Positions 1 through 4,584 of a DNA stretch of 14,283 nt are shown here, one piece after another (position 1 is the first letter of the stretch; the number at the start of each line of letters is the position of its first letter). The DNA lies in the NCBI GenBank assembly GCA_043808325.1, contig JAZDEY010000010.1, positions 1 to 14,283 of the forward strand, in the 5' to 3' direction. The position numbers were made by a program, and so were the translations under genes. The notes beneath the pieces are model-generated. The model saw only the letters and a list, made by a program, of their open reading frames with translations. It had not been told where the DNA came from and did no database searches. The stretch comes from JAZDEY01 sp043808325 [NCBI: Candidatus Eiseniibacteriota bacterium]. GTDB lineage: Bacteria > Arandabacterota > Arandabacteria > Arandabacterales.

Positions 1-162
1 TCATGGGATATCGGTACCTGCCCAGGCTTAGAGAAGCCTTGAGGAGAGAGTTGAAACTCGACGAGCAAACGGTCGGGGTCGCAGTAGCGTGACCATCGCA
101 GCGGAGCCGTCGAGAAACTCAACTAAGAATGGCATTGACTCGCTTGTACGGAGGGAATTGAG
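1..162 (+). other. Window edge: unrecognised sequence upstream of the first antitoxin
   Basis: One frame is open from the window edge to a TGA at 90-92 (ATG at 3-5; the product ends LDEQTVGVAVA). It could be the tail of a gene cut by the window, but I do not recognise it. HigA-type antitoxins usually follow their toxin, so a toxin end would be expected here; the residues do not resemble a RelE/HigB C-terminus. A good ribosome binding site (GGAGGG, 150-155) lies 7 nt before the next ATG at 163. Confidence 0.25.
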
Positions 163-555
163 ATGAGAAAACGGGACTTTGAGAACCTTGTAGCGAGTGT
201 GAAGCAGGCCGGGAGCATCAGACGGGGGAAGATCAAGCCCGGGCGAGTATCGGAATTCAGCCCCACAGATGTCAAGGCTATCCGGGCTCGGCTGAAGAAG
301 TCTCAGTCGGAGTTCGCCATGATGATTGGTGTAAGCATAGCGACCCTGCAGAATTGGGAGCAAGGCAGGCGAAGCCCGCACGGGCCGGCTCGAGCGCTGC
401 TTAAGATAGCCGCTGAGAAGCCCAGAGCGGTCATCGAGGCCCTCACTGCACGGAGAACTTGCACGCCTGAGTGGGTTGATGATAGGGTGTCCGAGCCCCA
501 GGCGGCCTACCATCAGAGACGCCGCCGGATCCGAAAGCCAAGGGAAAACACGTGA
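163..555 (+). CDS. XRE-family HTH antitoxin-like regulator (HigA/NadS type) with an added Arg-rich tail
   Basis: A 130-residue DNA-binding protein of the type that neutralises a RelE/HigB toxin and represses its own operon. The helix-turn-helix spans about residues 37-75: LKKSQSEFAMMIGVSIATLQ is followed by the WEQGRRSP recognition region that is typical of HigA/NadS. Such proteins normally stop shortly after the KPRAVIEAL helix (about residue 94). This one continues about 35 residues and ends in a basic segment (RRRRIRKPRENT). The last 22 residues match the C-terminus of the unrelated BrnA-like antitoxin at 2481-2810. The start at 163 is set by GGAGGG at 150-155. The stop TGA (553-555) shares one base with the ATG of the hicB-like gene (TGATG), so the two are probably translationally coupled. 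No toxin partner is visible upstream within the window. The family call is firm; its actual partner is unknown. Confidence 0.8.
   Translation: MRKRDFENLVASVKQAGSIRRGKIKPGRVSEFSPTDVKAIRARLKKSQSEFAMMIGVSIATLQNWEQGRRSPHGPARALLKIAAEKPRAVIEALTARRTCTPEWVDDRVSEPQAAYHQRRRRIRKPRENT
487..552 (+). repeat. Shared C-terminal tail module, copy 1
   Basis: These 22 codons (residues 109-130 of the XRE protein) align without gaps to copy 2 at 2742-2807. Fourteen of 22 residues are identical: VSEP, a Tyr, RRIRKPR and an Asn stand out. Eight codons are identical and six are synonymous changes. Similarity extends upstream to Trp104-Val109 (WV..RV), which matches WV..RV in BrnA at residues 70-75; BrnA then carries 13 extra residues before VSEP. 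Confidence 0.75.
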
Positions 556-875
556 TGGTCCGCTATCTCGTCGTTATTGAAAAGGCGAACGGGAACTACT
601 CAGCCTACTCGCCGGATTTGCCCGGCTGTGTGGCGACTGGCAGGACCCGTCAGCAGGTCACTCGCAATATGCACAAGGCGATAGAGATGCATGTCCGCGG
701 CTTGGTGGAGGATGACTTGCCAGTCCCGAAGCCCCATTCCTTCGCGGAGTATGTCGCGGTCCGCGTCCCCAGATTACCGGCTGGTGCCGGTCATATCGAC
801 GGACATAAGGACGGACAATTTTCTTCACACATACGGCATCCCGGCTCACTATCTCACTATATCATAATCGGTTAG
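555..875 (+). CDS. HicB-like antitoxin with an atypical C-terminal overrun
   Basis: The first 70 or so residues are a textbook small HicB domain: YLVVIEKANGNYSAYSPDLP, then GCVATGRTRQQV, an amphipathic helix (NMHKAIEMHVRGL) and PVPKPHSFAEYVAV. HicB proteins bind and inhibit the HicA mRNA interferase. ATG 555 is preferred over the in-frame GTG at 552 because it lies on the TGATG junction with the XRE stop. Small HicB proteins normally end right after the YVAV/YVEV strand. Here the frame runs about 40 residues more, through sequence with no recognisable domain (ending SLSHYIIIG). This suggests the original stop was lost or the 3' end was rearranged. No hicA gene (about 60 codons, normally just upstream) is present, so this looks like an orphan HicB or one half of an unusual XRE-HicB pair. 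Confidence 0.75.
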   Translation: MVRYLVVIEKANGNYSAYSPDLPGCVATGRTRQQVTRNMHKAIEMHVRGLVEDDLPVPKPHSFAEYVAVRVPRLPAGAGHIDGHKDGQFSSHIRHPGSLSHYIIIG

Positions 876-897
876 GCCAGCAGCGCGAGGGACATCT

Positions 898-981
898 ATG
901 CGGACATATGAAAAGACATATCTACAGCCCAGCGTGGCAAAGTACCTGCGCCAGCGCTACCTGGCCCACATACTAATCTAA
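898..981 (+). pseudogene. 27-codon ORF, possible remnant of a Fic/DUF4172-type gene start
   Basis: ATG 898 lies 6 nt after GAGGG (887-891). It opens a 27-residue frame beginning MRTYEKT and ending at TAA 979-981. MRTYEKT resembles the start of many Fic-domain proteins with an N-terminal DUF4172 region (commonly MxTYEKTHPW). The match ends after seven residues, so this may be a decayed stub or chance. The rest (LQPSVAKYLRQRY) is unrecognised. Confidence 0.2.
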
Positions 982-1004
982 TACTAATCCGTTCAGATTT
1001 AGTA
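970..1004. promoter_or_regulatory. ATACTAATC tandem repeats plus an inverted near-copy (possible operator)
   Basis: ATACTAATC occurs at 970-978 and 981-989, a period of 11 bp or one helical turn. A near-inverted copy (GATTTAGTA) lies at 996-1004. They sit just upstream of the promoter at 1026-1054, so they could be a regulator-binding array. Function is inferred only. Confidence 0.25.
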
Positions 1005-1025
1005 CTTGACGGCTCGCATAGCGTC

Positions 1026-1054
1026 TTGACATCATAACGTCACAGTGTTACAAT
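1026..1054 (+). promoter_or_regulatory. Sigma70-type promoter of the RHH/RelE operon
   Basis: TTGACA at 1026-1031, a 17-bp spacer, then TACAAT at 1049-1054: one mismatch in total to consensus. Spaced TGAC/GTCA arms (1027-1030, 1039-1042) and CACAGTG (1041-1047) lie between the boxes and could serve as an autoregulatory operator. The transcript would start near 1061, giving a short leader with GGAGG before ATG 1078. Confidence 0.75.
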
Positions 1055-1077
1055 GCTATTGGAATGGAGGTGGTTTC

Positions 1078-1311
1078 ATGGGTGAACTGACCAAGCGGGC
1101 TACGGTATATCTGGATCCGCTGCTGCACAGGGCGTTGCGCCTTAAGGCTGTGGAGACATCCAAGTCGATGTCGGAGTTGGTCAATGAGGCCGTAAGGTTC
1201 TCCCTCGCCGAAGACGCCGCCGATCTTGCCGCGTTTGAAGAGCGCGTCAAGGAACCGCTCGTGCCCTATGAGACATTCTTGAAAGAGCTCAAGCAACATG
1301 GGCGAATATAA
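1078..1311 (+). CDS. Ribbon-helix-helix (CopG/ParD-like) antitoxin
   Basis: A 77-residue protein. Its N-terminal TKRATVYLDPLLHRALRLKA strand-helix and SMSELVNEAVRFSL second helix form a ribbon-helix-helix DNA-binding fold (about residues 5-46). The acidic C-terminal part (AFEERVKEPLVPYETFLKEL) is the usual toxin-binding segment. ATG 1078 is chosen over the in-frame GTG at 1045: GGAGG at 1066-1070 sits 7 nt upstream of 1078, whereas 1045 lies inside the promoter. It overlaps the RelE-like toxin gene by 14 bases, the standard arrangement for this module. By family precedent it binds the toxin and represses the promoter immediately upstream. Confidence 0.85.
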   Translation: MGELTKRATVYLDPLLHRALRLKAVETSKSMSELVNEAVRFSLAEDAADLAAFEERVKEPLVPYETFLKELKQHGRI

Positions 1312-1537
1312 AGTGCTTGTCCGGCGTTCGGTTGCGGAGGATCTTGAGTGCATTCCGAAGAGGGACTTGAAGCGGGTACTCCAGCGCATTCGAATGCTCG
1401 CGCGTGACCCACGGCCTCCCGGCCACGAGAAGCTCGCCGGCCACGAGCGCTATCGCGTCCGCCAGGGGGATTATCGCATCGTATACTCCGTACAGGATGA
1501 CGATCTCTCCGTATGGATTGTGAATATGGGGCAGTGA
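1298..1537 (+). CDS. RelE-family toxin, C-terminally truncated
   Basis: A 79-residue RelE/ParE-superfamily protein. It has a helical hairpin (VAEDLECIPKRDLKRVLQRI), the PRPPGHEKLAGHE turn and the core strand motif YRVRQGDYRIVYSVQDDDLS. RelE toxins of this subgroup end with a strand followed by a Gly-His-Arg-x-x-Val-Tyr motif that contributes to mRNA cleavage. Here the protein stops at WIVNMGQ, so that last segment is missing. TGA 1535-1537 shares its A with the ATG of the next gene. The truncation may have inactivated the toxin, or the protein may persist as an antitoxin-binding relic. The cognate antitoxin gene looks intact. Confidence 0.75.
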   Translation: MGEYKVLVRRSVAEDLECIPKRDLKRVLQRIRMLARDPRPPGHEKLAGHERYRVRQGDYRIVYSVQDDDLSVWIVNMGQ

Positions 1538-2124
1538 TGGTATCAGGGCCGCTGGTTTTCAATTCCTGGGAGGCACTGGTTTTCTGGGGTGTCTTCATCT
1601 GGGCCTTCTTCCCGGAGATCCGCCTGCTTGCCAGAAGTGTCCGTGCGCCGTCAGAGTCTCAGGATGCCGGCACGGCGCGGCTGATCTTCGTTGTAAACAG
1701 TGTCACCATTCTTACGGCCTTCACCGCCTCGTACCTGCCTTGGTTCAAGATTCCCCATCCACACGTTGCGTTCTATGTGGGCCTGGGCCTCCTCATCAAG
1801 GGCAGCCTCGTCCGAAGGTGGTGCTGGCGCGTGCTGGGGAGGTACTTCACCGCGGCAGTTACGGTGAGCGCCGGTCAACCGATCGTCGATCGTGGTCCCT
1901 ACCGCTGGGTAAGGCACCCGTCCTATACAGGCGGGATCGTGATGCTGCTCGGTGTCGGGATCGCTCTCGGCAACTGGGTGAGCGTGGCGCTCCTCCTCAT
2001 CGAGCCGTGCTTCATATACAGCTACCGCGTCAGAGTGGAAGAGAAAGCCCTGCTCGCTACTCTCGGCGAGCCCTACCGCGCCTACATAGCCCGCACCAAG
2101 CGTTTCATCCCGTTTGTGACGTAG
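1537..2124 (+). CDS. Isoprenylcysteine carboxyl methyltransferase (ICMT)-family integral membrane protein
   Basis: A 195-residue membrane methyltransferase of the ICMT/PEMT superfamily, which uses S-adenosylmethionine; bacterial substrates are mostly unknown. Hydrophobic segments lie near residues 14-30, 47-66, 77-90 and 133-162. The diagnostic motif RGPYRWVRHPSYTG (119-132) precedes the last hairpin. The C-terminal RVRVEEKALLATLGEPYRAY (164-183) contains the conserved Glu pair. LGRYFT (100-105) is also typical. I chose ATG 1537 because it forms TGATG with the toxin stop and is the first start after the truncated relE. An in-frame ATG at 1513 would overlap the toxin by 25 bases and has no better ribosome site. 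Length is normal, so the gene looks intact although it sits between two TA modules. Confidence 0.8.
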   Translation: MVSGPLVFNSWEALVFWGVFIWAFFPEIRLLARSVRAPSESQDAGTARLIFVVNSVTILTAFTASYLPWFKIPHPHVAFYVGLGLLIKGSLVRRWCWRVLGRYFTAAVTVSAGQPIVDRGPYRWVRHPSYTGGIVMLLGVGIALGNWVSVALLLIEPCFIYSYRVRVEEKALLATLGEPYRAYIARTKRFIPFVT

Positions 2125-2156
2125 GTTGGGGGCGATCCGCTGAATAGAATCAGGGC

Positions 2157-2185
2157 TTGACTCACTGTCATCCTCTACGTACACT
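2157..2185 (+). promoter_or_regulatory. Promoter of the brnT-brnA operon
   Basis: TTGACT (2157-2162), a 17-bp spacer, then TACACT (2180-2185). The expected start site (about 2191-2193) coincides with the brnT ATG at 2192, and no Shine-Dalgarno sequence precedes that ATG. The mRNA would be leaderless. Confidence 0.65.
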
Positions 2186-2192
2186 GTATGTA
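2176..2192. promoter_or_regulatory. 17-bp palindromic operator over the -10 box and brnT start
   Basis: TACGTACACTGTATGTA: arms TACnTACA and TGTAnGTA are perfectly complementary except at one position, around a central C. It covers the -10 box and reaches the A of the start codon. This is a natural site for BrnA or BrnTA repression, as known for Brucella brnTA. Confidence 0.55.
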
Positions 2193-2476
2193 TGAACGCA
2201 CTGACGTTCGTATGGGACGAGGCCAAGGAGAGGGTCAATCAGCGTAAACACCGTGTATCCTTTGAGGAGGCCAGGACGACCTTCTATGACGAAAACGCGA
2301 AGGTTTACTTCGACCCTGATCATTCCGAGGATGAGGACCGTTTCATTCTTCTGGGTATGATCTGTCGTATGCGCGTTCTTATAGTGTGCCATTGCTGCCG
2401 CGAGAAGGAATCGGTGGTGCGGATCATTTCCGCACGGAGGGCAGATAAGGGCGAGCAAAGAGCCTATTGGAGCTGA
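2192..2476 (+). CDS. brnT: BrnT-family toxin (RelE-like ribonuclease)
   Basis: A 94-residue protein carrying all BrnT landmarks: FVWDE (6-10), a helix ending in QRKHRVSFEEA (17-27), DPDHSEDEDRF (41-51), a beta core ILLGMICRMRVLIV and the final RIISARRADKGEQRAY (77-92). BrnT is a type II toxin with a RelE-like fold that inhibits translation by cutting RNA, and it is held inactive by BrnA. ATG 2192 gives the standard N-terminus. It has no ribosome site and coincides with the predicted transcription start, so it is probably translated as a leaderless message. The antitoxin gene follows after 4 bases. The toxin-first order with promoter and operator upstream is the normal BrnTA layout. The toxin looks complete. 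Confidence 0.9.
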   Translation: MNALTFVWDEAKERVNQRKHRVSFEEARTTFYDENAKVYFDPDHSEDEDRFILLGMICRMRVLIVCHCCREKESVVRIISARRADKGEQRAYWS

Positions 2477-2480
2477 TACT

Positions 2481-2810
2481 ATGAGAGCACATTATGATTT
2501 CGCCAGGATGAAGGGCCGCAAGAATCCGTATGTGAAACTGCTGAAGCAATCAATCACCATACGGCTTGATCGGGACACAGTCGAGTATTTCAAGGGCATG
2601 GCCGCGGAGACCGGGCTTGCATACCAGAATCTGATCAACATGTATCTGAGAGACTGCACCGCTCGAGGGCGGAAACTGTCTGCCAGGTGGGTTTGCGCCA
2701 GGGTCGGCGATCCGTCAGCGGGGGTTGCCGCCAATCTGACGGTGTCCGAACCAAGAATGCCCTACCGGCGTCGAGGTCGGCGGATACGAAAGCCGAGGAA
2801 GAACAAGTAA
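2481..2810 (+). CDS. brnA: BrnA-type antitoxin with an added Arg-rich C-terminal tail
   Basis: A 109-residue protein. Residues 1-22 (MRAHYDFARMKGRKNPYVKL and onward) and the ribbon-helix-helix SITIRLDRDTVEYFKGMAAE through NLINMYLRDC (about 24-59) are characteristic of BrnA/CopG antitoxins paired with BrnT. GGAG (2469-2472) lies 8 nt before the ATG. The family normally ends around the GRKLxxxW segment (here residues 63-70). This protein instead continues for about 39 residues, ending in YRRRGRRIRKPRKNK. The last 22 residues align without gaps to the tail of the XRE protein at 163-555. The tail is strongly basic and may add nucleic-acid contacts or alter stability; its function is unknown. The pair with brnT is otherwise intact. 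Confidence 0.85.
   Translation: MRAHYDFARMKGRKNPYVKLLKQSITIRLDRDTVEYFKGMAAETGLAYQNLINMYLRDCTARGRKLSARWVCARVGDPSAGVAANLTVSEPRMPYRRRGRRIRKPRKNK
2742..2807 (+). repeat. Shared C-terminal tail module, copy 2
   Basis: Codons 88-109 of the BrnA-like protein, homologous to copy 1 at 487-552. The two copies share 14 of 22 residues. Six of the 14 identical residues use different synonymous codons, as expected if the peptide rather than the DNA has been conserved. Confidence 0.75.
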
Positions 2811-2871
2811 TGTACTGCTATGGTAGACTAACTAAGGGCTTAGACCCGCGTCCTTAGATAGGAGATTTGGC

Positions 2872-3621
2872 GTGCACAGACGCTCCGGTTCGAACACCAG
2901 GTTCCTGCCGAGAGGGCTCGCAATACTCCACGAAGACCGGGACATCCTTGTGGTGGACAAACCCGCGGGCCTCTTGACGATCGCCACGGACAGAGACAAG
3001 TCGCGCACAGCCTACTTCATTCTCACGGACTATGTTCGCAAGGGTTACAGCAAGTCCCCGAAGCGGCTTTTCATCGTTCACCGCTTGGACAGGGAGACAT
3101 CAGGCGTACTCGTGTTTGCAAAGACCGCAGAGGCAAAGCTCCGGCTCCAGGGCACCTGGGAGGAAACCGAGAAGAAGTATCTTGCAGTGGTTCACGGCAA
3201 GGTGGCGGAGAGAGAGCAGACGATCACCACCTACCTGGCAGAGAACAAAGCTCACGTCGTCTACTCCACACCCAACGCCACAGAGGGAAAGTTGTCCCAC
3301 ACGGCCTATAGAGTGCTCAGGGAGGCGAAGGGGCTTTCTTTGCTGGAGGTGGACCTCTTAACCGGCAGGAAGCATCAGATCCGAGTGCATCTCGCGGGGA
3401 TTGGGCATCCGGTTGTGGGCGATACCAAGTACGGGAAGGGGTACGGAAAGAGTTACGGGCAGAAGCACGGCAGAGGGAATGGATCCCACGCGCGCTTGGC
3501 GCTTCACGCGCGATCGATTTCTTTCAAGCACCCATCGAGCGGCGAGCGGCTCACTTTCGAAGCAGAAGTGCCCGCATTCTTCAGCAAGTTGGTTGGTCGT
3601 GTCGCGGGAACGGTGAGGTAA
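2872..3621 (+). CDS. RluA-family RNA pseudouridine synthase
   Basis: A 249-residue cytosolic enzyme that isomerises uridine to pseudouridine in rRNA or tRNA. It has the RluA catalytic motif HRLDRETSG (70-78, catalytic Asp73), the N-terminal substrate-fold segment ILHEDRDILVVDKPAGLLT (about 18-36), LLTGRKHQIRVHLAGIGHPV (162-181) and LALHARSISFKHP (209-221). No S4 domain precedes the catalytic domain, so this is the short class; the target base cannot be assigned. GTG 2872 is supported by GGAG at 2861-2864, 7 nt upstream. A Gly/Lys/Tyr-rich stretch (about 187-206) enlarges the loop before the LALHA strand. The ABC ATPase gene begins 6 bases after the stop, so the two may be cotranscribed. Confidence 0.9.
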   Translation: MHRRSGSNTRFLPRGLAILHEDRDILVVDKPAGLLTIATDRDKSRTAYFILTDYVRKGYSKSPKRLFIVHRLDRETSGVLVFAKTAEAKLRLQGTWEETEKKYLAVVHGKVAEREQTITTYLAENKAHVVYSTPNATEGKLSHTAYRVLREAKGLSLLEVDLLTGRKHQIRVHLAGIGHPVVGDTKYGKGYGKSYGQKHGRGNGSHARLALHARSISFKHPSSGERLTFEAEVPAFFSKLVGRVAGTVR

Positions 3622-3626
3622 CCCAG

Positions 3627-4544
3627 ATGGGCGTGGCAATAGCCGCAACCAACCTAACCAAGAAATATAAGGACTTCACCGCGGTTGATGGGATCTCGTT
3701 CACGATCGCGGAAGGCGAGTGCTTCGGCTTCCTTGGGCCCAACGGGGCGGGGAAGACCACCACCATACGGATGATCCACTGCGTCTCGCCGATCACGTCG
3801 GGATCGATCACCGTAATGGGCGAGCCGGCCCACATCAATAACCGCAAGATCAAGATGATGACCGGGGTCGTGCCCCAGGAGATCACCCTCGACGTCGATC
3901 TGACTGTCTATGAGAACCTGCGGGTCTTCGCGTTTTTCTTCGATATCCCAAGGGCCGAGGCACGCGCGCGGATTGCGGAGCTCCTGGCCTTTGTCGAACT
4001 CGAGGGCAAACGGAACAGCAAGATCAGCCAACTCTCGACCGGGATGAAGCGGCGGCTCCTGGTGGCGCGGGCGCTCCTTAATAAGCCCCGGCTCATTATT
4101 GCGGATGAACCCACGACCGGGCTCGATCCCCAGGCGCGGCACCTGATCTGGCAGCGGCTCCGGCTCCTCAAGAAGCAGGGCACGACCCTAATCCTCACCA
4201 CCCAGTATATGGAAGAGGCGCAGCAGCTCTGCGATCGCGTGGTTGTGATGTATCAGGGAAAGATCCTGCGCGAAGGCGTGCCTTCACGGCTGGTCGAAGA
4301 GGAGATCGGACGTGAGGTGGTGGAGATTCGCATCTCGAAGGATGAGGATGAGAGGCTGGTCGGCGAGCTCGGCGAGGTCTCGTGCGGCCACGAACGGGTT
4401 GGAGACACGATCTACTTCTACTGCAAGGACGGGAAGAACGTGATCAAGAAAGCCCTGGAGCTCAACCTTCCCAACATCCTGAACCGCCCGGCGACCCTGG
4501 AAGATGTTTTCCTCAAGCTCACGGGCAGGAGTCTCATAGAGTGA
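3627..4544 (+). CDS. ABC-2 type transporter ATP-binding protein (DrrA/NodI-like)
   Basis: A 305-residue cytoplasmic ATPase that energises an ABC-2 exporter. Visible motifs are Walker A GPNGAGKTT (37-45), Q-loop Gln84 (VVPQE), a signature variant LSTGMKRR (136-143) with Thr for the usual Gly, Walker B RLIIADEPTTGLDP (155-168), and the switch TTQYMEEAQQLCDRV with Gln193 where the H-loop His normally sits. The Gln variant is also known in DrrA-type drug-efflux ATPases. About 90 C-terminal residues follow (ending ATLEDVFLKLTGRSL), typical of this subfamily. GGTGAGGT (3612-3619) lies 7 nt before ATG 3627. The permease gene starts at GTG 4541 inside the stop codon (GTGA overlap). That permease is interrupted by an IS630 element, so the ATPase has probably lost its partner here. 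Confidence 0.9.
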   Translation: MGVAIAATNLTKKYKDFTAVDGISFTIAEGECFGFLGPNGAGKTTTIRMIHCVSPITSGSITVMGEPAHINNRKIKMMTGVVPQEITLDVDLTVYENLRVFAFFFDIPRAEARARIAELLAFVELEGKRNSKISQLSTGMKRRLLVARALLNKPRLIIADEPTTGLDPQARHLIWQRLRLLKKQGTTLILTTQYMEEAQQLCDRVVVMYQGKILREGVPSRLVEEEIGREVVEIRISKDEDERLVGELGEVSCGHERVGDTIYFYCKDGKNVIKKALELNLPNILNRPATLEDVFLKLTGRSLIE

Positions 4545-4584
4545 ACGCGCGCTATCGAATGAGCCTCTCCTATCGAATCTACTA
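4541..4584 (+). pseudogene. 5' fragment of the ABC-2 permease, cut by IS630
   Basis: GTG 4541 overlaps the ATPase stop (GTGA) and has AGGAG at 4527-4531, 9 nt upstream. The fragment encodes MNARYRMSLSYRIY and then TA, where the IS begins. Joined to 5724 (one TA and the IS removed), the frame continues as YYVFLRNLISYKRFVIP, a normal ABC-2 permease N-terminus. An in-frame ATG at 4559 is an alternative start without a ribosome site. Confidence 0.8.

Noticed and set aside
28-513. 161-codon minus-strand ORF
   Set aside because: Antisense to the XRE gene, with no recognisable domain and no ribosome site.
1045-1077. Upstream GTG start for the RHH antitoxin
   Set aside because: It lies between the -35 and -10 boxes of the promoter; GGAGG points to ATG 1078.
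1651-2238. 195-codon minus-strand ORF
   Set aside because: Mirror of the ICMT-family gene; composition is atypical and there is no motif.
3430-3495. Repeat array or CRISPR-like structure in the Gly/Lys-rich stretch
   Set aside because: It is a low-complexity coding loop, not a spaced repeat array.
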